Part shown: in pieces, positions 8,337 to 16,073 of the stretch
Layout of the letters: the number at the start of each line of letters is the position of its first letter
How positions within the stretch are numbered: position 1 is the first letter of the stretch
Assembly: GCF_001644665.1 (NCBI RefSeq)
Contig: NZ_CP011393.1
Location: 1,138,001-1,202,000, forward strand
Length of the DNA: 64,000 nt
Origin: Fervidobacterium pennivorans
Lineage (GTDB): Bacteria; Thermotogota; Thermotogae; Thermotogales; Fervidobacteriaceae
Direction: 5' to 3'
The notes under the pieces: model-generated
What the model was told of the DNA's origin: nothing
Databases searched by the model: none
Seen by the model: the letters and a program-made list of their open reading frames with translations, nothing else
Position numbers and translations under genes: made by a program

Positions 8337-8547
8337 ACTAAAACCTCCTTTCGATTGATAAGGTTAAAAGGCGAGGGCAGGGGCCTGCTGAACCAAACCT
8401 CCGGGGTGACGAGGGTTAAAAACCCAACCAACTTATCATGGTTAAAGGCAGGCGACAGACTCCTGTAATGGCTTGAAAGCCAAGGGACACTAAGTCGTCC
8501 TGCCCTGCCTATTTTTTGACTAAAATATTTATACCATACTTTTACGT
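8337..8547 (-). ncRNA. Candidate IS110 bridge RNA region, copy 1
   Basis: This 211-bp noncoding stretch is upstream of the transposase, where IS110-group bridge RNAs are encoded. Read on the minus strand it folds by eye into two stem-loops with large internal loops. The first has GCAGG.CGAC pairing with GTCGCCTGC around an inner TGGCT/AGCCA hairpin, and one loop strand contains TTACAGGAGTC, which matches the element's left end (AGGAGTC). The second has AACCA/TGGTT around an inner GGGTT/AACCC hairpin, with loop strands ATGATAAG and CACCCCGGAGGT. This is the layout of donor- and target-binding loops. Transcription and exact ends are not shown by sequence. Confidence 0.5.
8515..8542 (+). promoter_or_regulatory. 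Possible outward promoter at the right end of IS110 copy 1
   Basis: TTGACT at 8516-8521 and TACTTT at 8537-8542 are 15 bp apart (or TTTGAC with 16 bp). This points out of the element into the peptidase gene. The spacing is short and the -10 weak, so it is only a candidate. The same sequence is present in copy 2 before aspartate kinase. Confidence 0.35.
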
Positions 8548-8560
8548 AGGAGGTGAAAAA

Positions 8561-9238
8561 ATGTTCTGGTATGACCCAACATTCATAATTTTAGTGCCAG
8601 CTCTTCTTTTATCTTTGTGGGCATCTATAACCGTTCAGTCACGGTTTGCTCAATATTCTCGAGTCAGATCTAGAATAGGAATGACAGGAGTCGAACTTGC
8701 CAGGTTCATCCTCGACTCAGCTGGACTTTACAATGTGAGTATAGAGAGAATTCAGGGTTCGTTAACAGACCACTATGACCCGCGGGAAAAAGTTGTAAGG
8801 CTCTCACAAGCAACATATAGTAGTGATTCTATTGCCGCACTTGGCGTTGTAGCGCACGAAATTGGACACGCTATACAAGACGCAAAAGGATATGTTCCAC
8901 TTGTTATAAGAAATGCTATTGCACCTGTTGCTCAATTTTCTTCAAATCTTGCTTGGGTATTTTTCATAATAGGGATTGTTACCGGTGCCTTTGATCTGGC
9001 AAAGTTTGGAATAATACTTTTCTCAATAGCTGTTTTCTTCACTATAGCTACACTTCCTGTCGAATTTAACGCAAGTAGAAGAGCACTGCAGATTCTTGAA
9101 AAAAATTTGATGATGCCTGTTGATGAACTTAAGGGTGTTAAAGCTGTGCTCTCTGCAGCTGCAATGACCTATGTTGCTGCTATGCTTATGGCCGTTTTGC
9201 AACTCATAAGGATGATATTGATAGCAAGAAGAGATTAA
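8561..9238 (+). CDS. Membrane zinc metallopeptidase, YugP family
   Basis: A 225-aa protein of the neutral zinc metallopeptidase 2 (YugP) family. The zinc site is HEIGH (His99, Glu100, His103). Hydrophobic segments lie at about residues 7-24, 120-140, 147-170 and 200-220. Family members are integral membrane peptidases of unclear substrate. ATG 8561 follows GGAGGTGA at 8549-8556. An in-frame start at 8516 exists but its first 15 residues are encoded by the IS end and also occur before the aspartate kinase gene, so it is not the native start. The IS insertion cut the gene off from its upstream promoter but left the ribosome site intact. Confidence 0.85.
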   Translation: MFWYDPTFIILVPALLLSLWASITVQSRFAQYSRVRSRIGMTGVELARFILDSAGLYNVSIERIQGSLTDHYDPREKVVRLSQATYSSDSIAALGVVAHEIGHAIQDAKGYVPLVIRNAIAPVAQFSSNLAWVFFIIGIVTGAFDLAKFGIILFSIAVFFTIATLPVEFNASRRALQILEKNLMMPVDELKGVKAVLSAAAMTYVAAMLMAVLQLIRMILIARRD

Positions 9239-9262
9239 AAACCATCAAAATTAACAATCAAG

Positions 9263-9293
9263 AAGCCACCTCAATAGCGAGGTGGCTTTTTTT
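9263..9293. terminator. Bidirectional intrinsic terminator
   Basis: AAGCCACCTC (9263-9272) pairs with GAGGTGGCTT (9279-9288) across a 6-nt loop and is followed by a T run. It lies between the peptidase gene and the convergent DUF2520 gene and can serve the plus strand; the minus-strand gene's stop is at its edge. Confidence 0.85.
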
Positions 9294-10104
9294 ATTTCTC
9301 GTTCAGCTGTTTAAGAACCTTTACTAGTATGTCGTAAAGTTCGGAAAATCCTGGAAAATATTCATTGAATATTTCTCCTTCCTGTTTTACAACTTCCCAA
9401 TCTCCTCGCTTTACAGGACCAGTGAGTGCATCTTTTAAATTCTTAGAAGCTATGTTTTGACTAACGCTCTCAAAGAGTTTTGAGATAACCTTTCTTGAGA
9501 GTTCTTCTGAAAAACCAATGTCTGTGTAAAGCTTTTGGGAAAGATAAGCCAAAGCTACTGGGAAGTTGCTTGCGATAACTGCTGCCAAATGATATTCAGC
9601 TTTCTTTTCCTTAGGGATTAAAACATACTGCCCACCAAGAAGCTCAATTAAGTATTTCGCTATTTGGAGTCCTCTTTCCATTCCTTCAATACCAAACACA
9701 ACGTCTTTAAAGTTATACCTTTCATTCGAAACTGCACAGTTCGGATGCATAGAAGCAGGAGACCAGCATTCCGGTAATATATCAGAAGGCAAAAATCCAC
9801 TGAAATGGATAGCCACTACGTTTTTGTCAACTTTCTTTTCAATCAGCTTGCAAACATCGGGCAAAGCAGAATCGCTAACACCAAGTAAGATAGCTCCACT
9901 AAGTAGAAAGTCATCCTTGTATGTTTTTGCTTCTGCACCTATTTCTTTTGCTAAATTCTCCGCTTTACCTTTGTCACGTGATATAACATAACCAAATTTT
10001 ACCTTTCCAAAGAGGTTCCTTGCTATTGAAGATGAAACATGACCAACACCTATTATGTTAATCTTAATCTCGCAAAGCTCAGAAATACTTCCGCTTAGTG
10101 GCAT
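9292..10104 (-). CDS. Rossmann-fold and DUF2520 domain protein
   Basis: A 270-aa protein. The N-terminal half is a Rossmann fold with a dinucleotide-binding pattern INIIGVGHVSSSIARNL, similar to NADP-dependent dehydrogenases of the pyrroline-carboxylate or ketopantoate reductase type. The middle has HFSGFLPSD and the C-terminal helical DUF2520 domain has KAEYHLAAVIASNFPVAL. The true reaction of this family is not established. It is the last gene of an mcmB-meaB-DUF2520 run. GGGGAGAAA within the end of meaB serves as the ribosome site, with only 3 bp between the genes, so translation is probably coupled. Confidence 0.8.
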   Translation of the reverse strand: MPLSGSISELCEIKINIIGVGHVSSSIARNLFGKVKFGYVISRDKGKAENLAKEIGAEAKTYKDDFLLSGAILLGVSDSALPDVCKLIEKKVDKNVVAIHFSGFLPSDILPECWSPASMHPNCAVSNERYNFKDVVFGIEGMERGLQIAKYLIELLGGQYVLIPKEKKAEYHLAAVIASNFPVALAYLSQKLYTDIGFSEELSRKVISKLFESVSQNIASKNLKDALTGPVKRGDWEVVKQEGEIFNEYFPGFSELYDILVKVLKQLNEK

Positions 10105-10107
10105 AAT

Positions 10108-11076
10108 TTAAGATTTCTCCCCAACACGTGAGTGCTTTTGGCAAAATTTTGCAATCACATCCCTTACAACTTCTGAAACTTGTACAGCGTCTGTCAAATT
10201 CTGATTCGATAGAATTTCAACAATACCTTTGTTTATAATCACTTCTGCATGTTTCTTTATACGTCGCTTAGCCCTCTCATTTATTTCTCCTGTGTCTTTC
10301 AATTTAATTTTGTGGTTCTCGATTTCTCTGTGAAGTTCTTCAATTCCCTTCCCTGAAGTTGCAACCGTTAGTACTATCGGTTTTGAAGACTCAGAAAACT
10401 GGAGAACCATCTCGAGGTTTACTTTAAGTATGTGCGCACCTTCCAGGTCTGACTTGTTAATGACAAATATGTCGGCTATCTCCATAATACCAGCTTTCAT
10501 AAGCTGTATTTCATCACCAGCAGCTGGGGAAAGGACTAATACAACCGTATCAGCAACATAAGCTATATCAACTTCGCTTTGGCCAGCACCTACGGTCTCG
10601 ATAATAATGTAATCAAACCCGTAGAGTTTGTAAAGGGTAATTACTCCAAAGACAGCATCATTTAGTCCTCCAACGTTCCCTCGACTGCCCATGCTTCTGA
10701 TAAAAACATTATCATCGGTAAAATGTCTCTTCATTCTTATACGGTCACCCAGAAGTGCTCCTCCTGTGAACGGGCTCGAAGGGTCTACGGCTATTATCCC
10801 AACTTCTTTGCCTTCTGACCTTAGTTTGACAACATAAGCATCTGTTAATGTGCTTTTCCCAGCGCCTGGACTGCCTGTGAAGCCGACTATGTGTGAACTG
10901 TTTTTAGTCAGCGTATCTTTGTATTTTTCTTCAATATGAAAAATGAGCTCGGGGTTGTTTTCTATAAGCGTGATAGCCCTTGCAAGAGCAAGCTGGTTCT
11001 TTTCATTTATTCTTTCCGCCAAAGATAAGATGGTTTCAATTTCGCTGTTAACAAAATCTTTCCATTTTTTCTCCAT
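10108..11076 (-). CDS. meaB: Methylmalonyl-CoA mutase-associated G3E GTPase (MeaB/ArgK)
   Basis: A 322-aa GTPase with Walker A GSPGAGKS (68-75), then AVDPSSPFTGGALLGDRIRM, the ETVGAGQSEVDI switch region and NKSDLEGA as the guanine-specificity motif. MeaB protects and reloads cobalamin in methylmalonyl-CoA mutase. It lies 3 bp downstream of mcmB, the B12-binding subunit, which strongly supports this role. The large catalytic mutase subunit is not in this cluster. Confidence 0.92.
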   Translation of the reverse strand: MEKKWKDFVNSEIETILSLAERINEKNQLALARAITLIENNPELIFHIEEKYKDTLTKNSSHIVGFTGSPGAGKSTLTDAYVVKLRSEGKEVGIIAVDPSSPFTGGALLGDRIRMKRHFTDDNVFIRSMGSRGNVGGLNDAVFGVITLYKLYGFDYIIIETVGAGQSEVDIAYVADTVVLVLSPAAGDEIQLMKAGIMEIADIFVINKSDLEGAHILKVNLEMVLQFSESSKPIVLTVATSGKGIEELHREIENHKIKLKDTGEINERAKRRIKKHAEVIINKGIVEILSNQNLTDAVQVSEVVRDVIAKFCQKHSRVGEKS

Positions 11077-11079
11077 TTA

Positions 11080-11481
11080 TCAAGCTACTCCTTGTCCAAC
11101 AACTTCTTGAACTTTCTTCACAATTTCTGATATTGGGGTGCCAGGTCCAAAGACGGCAGCAATTCCCATTTTTAAAAGTTGTTCTGCATCGTCTGGAGGG
11201 ATGATCCCGCCTACGAAAACTGGTACATGGAAGTTGTACTGCTCCATCAACTCTAAAACCTTTCTGCATATGCTCATATGCGCACCTGATAGTATCGACA
11301 AGCCTATTACATCAACATCCTCCTGAATAGCCGCTTTGACTATTTCTTCGGGTGTTTGACGTAAGCCTGTATAAATTACCTCCATACCCGCATCTCTTAA
11401 ACCTCTTGCAACAACTTTTGCGCCTCTGTCATGACCATCAAGACCCGGTTTGGCTATGAGGACGCGGATTTTCTTATCCAT
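11080..11481 (-). CDS. mcmB: Methylmalonyl-CoA mutase small, B12-binding subunit
   Basis: A 133-aa stand-alone cobalamin-binding domain. The base-off/His-on motif DGHDRG (residues 15-20) supplies the His ligand, followed by [17 protein letters not shown] and the [11 protein letters not shown] and FGPGT loops. With the large subunit it interconverts succinyl-CoA and methylmalonyl-CoA. It heads the meaB operon. AAAGGGGAG lies before the ATG. A TTGAAA-16-TAAAAT promoter lies about 60 bp upstream. No mcmA gene is present in the window, which is unusual. Confidence 0.92.
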   Translation of the reverse strand: MDKKIRVLIAKPGLDGHDRGAKVVARGLRDAGMEVIYTGLRQTPEEIVKAAIQEDVDVIGLSILSGAHMSICRKVLELMEQYNFHVPVFVGGIIPPDDAEQLLKMGIAAVFGPGTPISEIVKKVQEVVGQGVA

Positions 11482-11543
11482 ATCCCATCTCCCCTTTCTG
11501 CAAAAGAAATCCGCAATATTTTGATTTTTAACTGTCCTTTTTT

Positions 11544-11571
11544 ATTTTAGCATGAGCGGTGATAATTTCAA
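11544..11571 (-). promoter_or_regulatory. Promoter of the mcmB-meaB operon
   Basis: On the minus strand TTGAAA (11571-11566), a 16-bp spacer and TAAAAT (11549-11544) form a good sigma70-type promoter directed at mcmB. Confidence 0.6.
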
Positions 11572-11585
11572 ACTCGTTTGTCTTT

Positions 11586-11597
11586 AGGACTAGTCCT
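11586..11597. promoter_or_regulatory. Perfect 12-bp palindrome, candidate operator
   Basis: AGGACTAGTCCT is fully self-complementary and sits 14 bp upstream of the -35 of the mcmB promoter, in the 448-bp divergent intergenic region. Its position suits an activator or repressor site, but the binding protein is unknown. Confidence 0.35.
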
Positions 11598-11810
11598 TTT
11601 CAAAAGCTGTGAAATCGAAAAAATGAGAATTACTTTTCTTTTTAGAAATTTGCCAATACAAAGCGATATTTAAGCTATTTTTCCTTGTCTCATAATTCAT
11701 GTACATATTTCTACCGCAAATGTTCAACAGTGTCACTTTATTAATAGCCCGTAAAAATTAACGTAAATAATATTTAAGTATTGTCACGATGTAAATTAAA
11801 ATACTAAGAG

Positions 11811-11850
11811 TATAATATTTTGACGCATGTAAAACGTAACTCATGTGAAA
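11811..11850 (+). promoter_or_regulatory. Putative -10 element and direct repeat before the SARP-like genes
   Basis: TATAAT at 11811-11816 points to the SARP-like gene, but no good -35 is visible at the normal distance, so it may need an activator. CATGTAAAA (11826-11834) and CATGTGAAA (11842-11850) form a direct repeat 16 bp apart downstream of it. SARP-type regulators usually bind direct repeats, so autoregulation is possible. The remaining 11598-11810 is AT-rich without a gene. Confidence 0.3.
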
Positions 11851-11929
11851 AGGGGTACTATTTCATTATTATTCCATCCAGTGATAGTTTGTAGTTGTTA
11901 CACATCAGGCGTTGGGGGAGTGGTGGCAC

Positions 11930-12688
11930 TTGATCCGGCTTTTGGGGGATTTTTACATTGACGAACTTCCTGATTGTAAGCTCTCAAAAAGTGAGCTTAT
12001 AGTTTTTTCTTATCTTATTGTAAAAAGACAGGCGTGGTTAACAGAGGTCCTCAACATTCTTGAAGCTAGTGATTCTTATGATGAATCATATGTTAGGAAA
12101 ATATTAAAAAACTTAGATAGAAAATTGAACGGCTACTTTAAGGTTGATTTGTTAAAACATTCAAAGATTATCATAGAGCACTCTATTAATGCTGACATTA
12201 ACATCCTTCAATCACAGATCGAAGCACTTAATACGAGAAAGCAAGAATTCCAAGAAGCTGTTACACAAATCTTGGAACTTTACAAGGGAGATTTTTTACC
12301 TTTTCTGGACAACCCATGGATAGTTTCTTTCAGAAATCTTTTGAGGTCTCTTGTTTTCTCTGTGTTTTCGAAAGCTTATTTTAACCCTGAAATTCCTGGT
12401 CAAATAAAGATTAGGCTTTTAAGGATTTTACCGGAATTTTATTTATCAGCAGTGAATTCCGCTGTTTTTAAGTTGATATCTGAAGGATTTGAATTTTCTA
12501 TAGCTGATAGTGTTTTCGATTTTTCGGAAGGTTTGACTGTTGTTAAATTAAAAGTCAAAGAACCAGAGATTCTAAATCAGATACTCTCTAAAGGCAAGAA
12601 AGCTTCCATACTTAGTGACACTGAAATTCTTCTTTTAGTTGAATCGGAAGCAGCAAAAGAACTTCTTACTGTTCGCAGCGTTAAATAA
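11930..12688 (+). CDS. SARP/BTAD-like regulator, first of a pair (diverged)
   Basis: The 252-aa protein begins IRLLGDFYID, like the first strands of the winged-helix domain in SARP-type regulators, and its middle ELYKGDFLPFLDNPWIVSFRNLL matches the BTAD helix pair (LYxGxFLxxL...W...R). The DNA-binding part is less well conserved than in the next gene. The last ~90 residues are not recognised. TTG 11930 is preferred because GGGGGAG lies 10-11 nt upstream and the alignment with its neighbour starts there; an in-frame TTG at 11912 overlaps the ribosome site. It heads a run of five genes reading into the secretin genes, so it probably controls them. Confidence 0.55.
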   Translation: MIRLLGDFYIDELPDCKLSKSELIVFSYLIVKRQAWLTEVLNILEASDSYDESYVRKILKNLDRKLNGYFKVDLLKHSKIIIEHSINADINILQSQIEALNTRKQEFQEAVTQILELYKGDFLPFLDNPWIVSFRNLLRSLVFSVFSKAYFNPEIPGQIKIRLLRILPEFYLSAVNSAVFKLISEGFEFSIADSVFDFSEGLTVVKLKVKEPEILNQILSKGKKASILSDTEILLLVESEAAKELLTVRSVK

Positions 12689-12736
12689 CCAATTAAGAGT
12701 GTCGAGGAATCAAAAAAAGACAACAGAGGTGAGAAC

Positions 12737-13510
12737 GTGCTTTATATCAAATTTTTCGGAGATTGGAAAGTCTATAAAGATGGAAATGAGTTTAATGATT
12801 TCACTTCAAAAAAAGCTTTAAAGCTTTTGTTTTACATTCTGCTTTCTAATAGAAGTAAGGTTTCTGTCGAAGAGCTTTCGAGAACTTTCTGGCCCGGTTA
12901 CGGCCCTGATTATTTTAAAAAGAATTTGAATGCCCAACTTTACTATATCAGAAAAGATTTAGAAATTCCTTACAATTATTTGAGGAACGAGAGAGGCTAT
13001 GTATTTATTGACCTCAGCTACTTTCCGAGTGATTACAGCGAGTTTATGAAAGCTATCGATAACGCTGATGCAAAAAGAGCTTCAGAATTATATACAGGTT
13101 TGTTACTTGATGGTCTTGAAGATGATTGGGTGAGAAAACACCGGGTTAGGTGTCAAAGACTTTACGAGGAGCTTCTCAAGGTAAGTTCTAAGACTGAAAC
13201 GGAAAATTCAAAAGTGACTGTTTCATCGATTTTGAAAGCTAAGATATTGCTGGAACATCAAAAAGCTACCCGTGAGAAGTATTTTATACCGATTGAATTA
13301 AAAAAGGGCTATGTTAAAGAAATCAGGGTTCGAAAAGGAGATATAGTCCTTGATTTAGGCGATAAACTTTTTTTGATACTTGAGCGGGGTAAAAAAAGCT
13401 CAGAAGAAGTAGTTTTTGGTTTCGCTAAAAGGCTAGGATTAGACCTAAGTTACGTGGTCTTTCTTTCAGAGGAAGATGTTCTGAATCAAATCGATTCAAA
13501 TATCGCGTAA
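12737..13510 (+). CDS. SARP-family regulator with BTAD domain
   Basis: A 257-aa protein with a clear SARP plan. Residues 1-100 are an OmpR-like winged helix: LYIKFFGDWKVYKDG, KKALKLLFYILL, VSVEELSRTFWPG, NLNAQLYYIRKDL and NERGYVFIDL. The BTAD domain follows (about 100-150) with SDYSEFMKAI, ASELYTGLLLDGLEDDWV and RCQRLYEELL. The last ~100 residues are unrelated to known SARPs by eye. Such proteins are transcription activators best known from actinomycetes. GTG follows AGAGGTGAG. It lies 48 bp after the first regulator and 12 bp before a secreted-protein gene. Confidence 0.8.
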   Translation: MLYIKFFGDWKVYKDGNEFNDFTSKKALKLLFYILLSNRSKVSVEELSRTFWPGYGPDYFKKNLNAQLYYIRKDLEIPYNYLRNERGYVFIDLSYFPSDYSEFMKAIDNADAKRASELYTGLLLDGLEDDWVRKHRVRCQRLYEELLKVSSKTETENSKVTVSSILKAKILLEHQKATREKYFIPIELKKGYVKEIRVRKGDIVLDLGDKLFLILERGKKSSEEVVFGFAKRLGLDLSYVVFLSEEDVLNQIDSNIA

Positions 13511-13522
13511 GGAGATGGTGGA

Positions 13523-14890
13523 ATGGTTAAGAAGTTTGGTGGTTTTATTTTTGTGTTTTTTCTAGTAAAACTTGTATTCGCATTAGAAATATCCCCCAGC
13601 CTAATATATCAAATTGATACTTCGAAATATCAATTTACATATGACTTCCTTATAAAAAACGACATTCCTGCTGAGTCGCAAATAACAATAGAAGTTATAG
13701 ACTTTATAACTGACGGCAGAAGCTATTCATTTGACGACCCTGATTATAAATACAGTCTCAAAAAATACGTTCAAGTTACTGACAAGTCTTTCATCTTGGC
13801 GGTCAATGAACAAAAGTCAATCAAGGTTGAGTTCAACGTTCCACAAAATTTCCCCGGTGCAACAGGTGTTTTCGCTCTCAAGATAACGCAAGAAAGTGTC
13901 TCAGGAGGAAGGATACAGGTTAGGTTGAATTATATTGTGCCGTTCTTTGTAAGGTTCACGAATATACCTGTGTATCAGTCCTTAGTTATCAATGATATAT
14001 CCGTCAAAGACCTTCTGACTGAACCTGATGAAAAATACGGTGACTACGGTTCAATAATAACGTTGGAAATCGAGAACAAAGGTAACATTGCCTTCATACC
14101 AAAAGGGAGCATCCAAATCTCATCCAGAACTCTTAGAGCGATTATTGCAGAACTTCCCCTAGATTCCTTTGACTTTGTAGTCTTTCCTGAAAGAAAAACT
14201 TTTTACTCAATATTTGTACCGTACATTCTACCTTCAGGAACTATTGATGTTTTGCTCACCGGAAAATCTTACGGGCAGGATTTTAGTATAAGTGGGGCAA
14301 AAGAATTGAAGACAGAGAACCAGTTCCTACTTATCCAAACAGCGCCAGATATAGTCTTGTTTTCGGACAATACTAAGAGTGTTACACAGAGTCTGGTTTT
14401 AAAAAACCTCTCACCCTACAAAGAAACGTTGCAAGCTAGTATTTCCGAAAATTTTATCTCATTCTTACCAAAGAAATTTACAGTCTACCCATATAGAGAA
14501 GTCACCGTTAACATTAAAAATAACCTCAAAGATTTTAACTTCACAGGTGACAAGATATATTTGATTGAGCTCTCTATAGACTCGGGACGAAATATCAGAA
14601 ATGTCTCGCCAAGTTATGTGGTACTACGTGGAAAGAGCATAACTCCATCATTAAAAGCCTCTCTTAACTCTTCTCAAACAAATTCCATACTCAGTGTTCA
14701 GAATACCGGAGACTGTCTTTTGCAGTTCAATGTTCTTTACAATAACCGAATGCTTAACGAAACACCCATAACAATATTTCCAGGGCAGGCGATAAATTTG
14801 GATCTCGAAAGGGTTGTTAGGGGAAATCTTTTGAAAATAGAATATTTTCCATACGGAGACCAAAAGAAATACATCTTCGATGACTTTTGA
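13523..14890 (+). CDS. Secreted multidomain beta-sandwich protein, PapD/DUF916-like N terminus
   Basis: A 455-aa protein with a signal peptide (basic MVKK, hydrophobic to Ala20). The mature N terminus resembles pilus chaperones and WxL-interacting proteins: ISPSLIYQI..., the later NEQKSIKVEFNVPQNFPGATGVFALKI and RLNYIVPFFVRF. Two further Ig-like repeats may follow (GSIITLEIENKGNI and QSLVLKNLSPYKETL). It has no membrane anchor at the C terminus. Its position between the SARP genes and a secretin gene suggests a periplasmic or surface part of the same apparatus. The assignment to a chaperone is only structural resemblance. Confidence 0.5.
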   Translation: MVKKFGGFIFVFFLVKLVFALEISPSLIYQIDTSKYQFTYDFLIKNDIPAESQITIEVIDFITDGRSYSFDDPDYKYSLKKYVQVTDKSFILAVNEQKSIKVEFNVPQNFPGATGVFALKITQESVSGGRIQVRLNYIVPFFVRFTNIPVYQSLVINDISVKDLLTEPDEKYGDYGSIITLEIENKGNIAFIPKGSIQISSRTLRAIIAELPLDSFDFVVFPERKTFYSIFVPYILPSGTIDVLLTGKSYGQDFSISGAKELKTENQFLLIQTAPDIVLFSDNTKSVTQSLVLKNLSPYKETLQASISENFISFLPKKFTVYPYREVTVNIKNNLKDFNFTGDKIYLIELSIDSGRNIRNVSPSYVVLRGKSITPSLKASLNSSQTNSILSVQNTGDCLLQFNVLYNNRMLNETPITIFPGQAINLDLERVVRGNLLKIEYFPYGDQKKYIFDDF

Positions 14891-14924
14891 TAAATTCTTG
14901 TTTTGACAGATTGGGGGAACATAA

Positions 14925-16073
14925 ATGAACAGGGGGTTTATATTGCTTTCTTTGTTAATCTTTTTTGCAACTAGGATTTTAGCAATCGAAATATCATTTT
15001 TCAATACAAATCTTAAAGATGCACTCAATATGCTTTCTGTAGATACAGGTGCTGTAATTATATATGAACCTTCAATAAGCGGTGCCATTAGTATACAAGT
15101 CGAGGCAGAATCTCTCGAAAAAGTTTTAGATCTTTTGTTAATGCCTTACAGCTACTATTGGACAAAAGTGGATGGTGTATATTTCGTAGGAAATTCAAAT
15201 CCTAACTCCAGCGGTTTTACAAACGTTGCAAGAACCTATCAAATTCCTCTGAGATACAACTCCGCAGAAACAATTATGAAATCCCTTCCTAAGGCTTTCC
15301 AAGATTATATTCTCAACCCTGTCAACCAGAATAGCCTACTTGTCTATGCCCCTCCACCGTTAGTTTCAAAAATAGCGTCCTCCATCTCCCAAATAGACTT
15401 ACCAAGTAGAGGTGAAGAAGTGTACGTAAAAATAATAGATGTGAGCGAGCGCTTTCTGAATTCATATCTAATTGACGTTGGAATACAACCTTCCGTTGCT
15501 GGTACAAGCTATATGCTAAACTTTTTTCAAATACCAGTTCTCAGCACAAATCTCTATTTCATTTTGAATCTATCAAATTCTAATATCGACGTTACCGATT
15601 TAGAAGTGCTCTATGAAGGAAGGATTAAAGCATTTGACAGCGCTCAAAGTAAGTTATCAGCTCAACGCAACTTCACAACCACGAGGTATGTAGATGGGAA
15701 ATTAACAAGTGTAACGACTCAAGCTAACGTAGAACTTTCAATTGTTCCCAGATTTTTGTACAACAACTGCGTGCTAGATTTATCAATCAGAATAGAAGGC
15801 TTCCCCTCTGTCAATGAAATGAATACTGAAACCCGTGGGACTTCTTTACAAACTACTTTAAGCGTAGAATACAACAAACCTTACGTTGTCGGTATATTTA
15901 GTTACGAAAGAGTTGTTCAGAAGGAAGGTGGTGTCAGCTTTTTAAAAGATTTACCCATTATCGGTTGGCTTTTTAAGAGGTTTTATAACGAATCTGAAAA
16001 GCGATACATTGTTTTCCTATTGTCCATAGGTTCAGACTTAGGAAAAAATAACTTGGTTGGTGATTCGAAATGA
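14925..16073 (+). CDS. Small secretin-family outer-membrane protein
   Basis: A 382-aa protein with a signal peptide (to about Ala20). An STN domain covers about 21-75 (ISFFNTNLKDALNMLSVDTG, VLDLLLMPYSYYW). An N1-type domain covers about 80-140. The C-terminal secretin domain has NVELSIVPRF, an NKPYVVGIFSYERV strand and the hallmark LKDLPIIGWLFKRF, which matches PxLGxxPxxGxLF of secretins. It is about half the length of GspD or PilQ. Secretins form gated ring channels for pilus or protein export. The following gene overlaps it by 4 bp (ATGA). Confidence 0.75.
   Translation: MNRGFILLSLLIFFATRILAIEISFFNTNLKDALNMLSVDTGAVIIYEPSISGAISIQVEAESLEKVLDLLLMPYSYYWTKVDGVYFVGNSNPNSSGFTNVARTYQIPLRYNSAETIMKSLPKAFQDYILNPVNQNSLLVYAPPPLVSKIASSISQIDLPSRGEEVYVKIIDVSERFLNSYLIDVGIQPSVAGTSYMLNFFQIPVLSTNLYFILNLSNSNIDVTDLEVLYEGRIKAFDSAQSKLSAQRNFTTTRYVDGKLTSVTTQANVELSIVPRFLYNNCVLDLSIRIEGFPSVNEMNTETRGTSLQTTLSVEYNKPYVVGIFSYERVVQKEGGVSFLKDLPIIGWLFKRFYNESEKRYIVFLLSIGSDLGKNNLVGDSK

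Larger units (their letters stand above)
7114..8547 (-). mobile_element. IS110-family insertion sequence, copy 1
   Basis: Comparison with the second copy (54184-55617) defines the ends. The two share 1443 bp, counted to 8556, with only about ten differences. The left end begins AGGAGTCAAC and the right end finishes TTTTACGT just before AGGAGGTGA. The sequence AGGAG occurs at both junctions (7114-7118 and 8548-8552), so it is the likely shared core. There are no terminal inverted repeats, as expected for IS110. The long noncoding region is upstream of the transposase and only about 5 bp lie downstream, which is the IS110-group arrangement. The insertion separates an acetyltransferase and an extended -10 promoter from the peptidase gene at 8561. 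Confidence 0.9.

Noticed and set aside
7977-8468. Plus-strand 163-codon frame overlapping the transposase start and its upstream region, also in copy 2 at 55047-55538
   Set aside because: It is the reverse-strand shadow of the transposase gene and its noncoding leader, has no ribosome site and its composition is that of antisense sequence.
8516-8560. 15-residue N-terminal extension shared by the peptidase and aspartate kinase genes
   Set aside because: The extension is encoded by the right end of the IS in both cases; a perfect AGGAGGTGA just before the downstream starts shows the native start codons.
11781-11816. TTGTCA and TATAAT as one promoter
   Set aside because: The spacing is 24 bp, too long for a sigma70-type promoter, so only the -10 is kept as a weak candidate.
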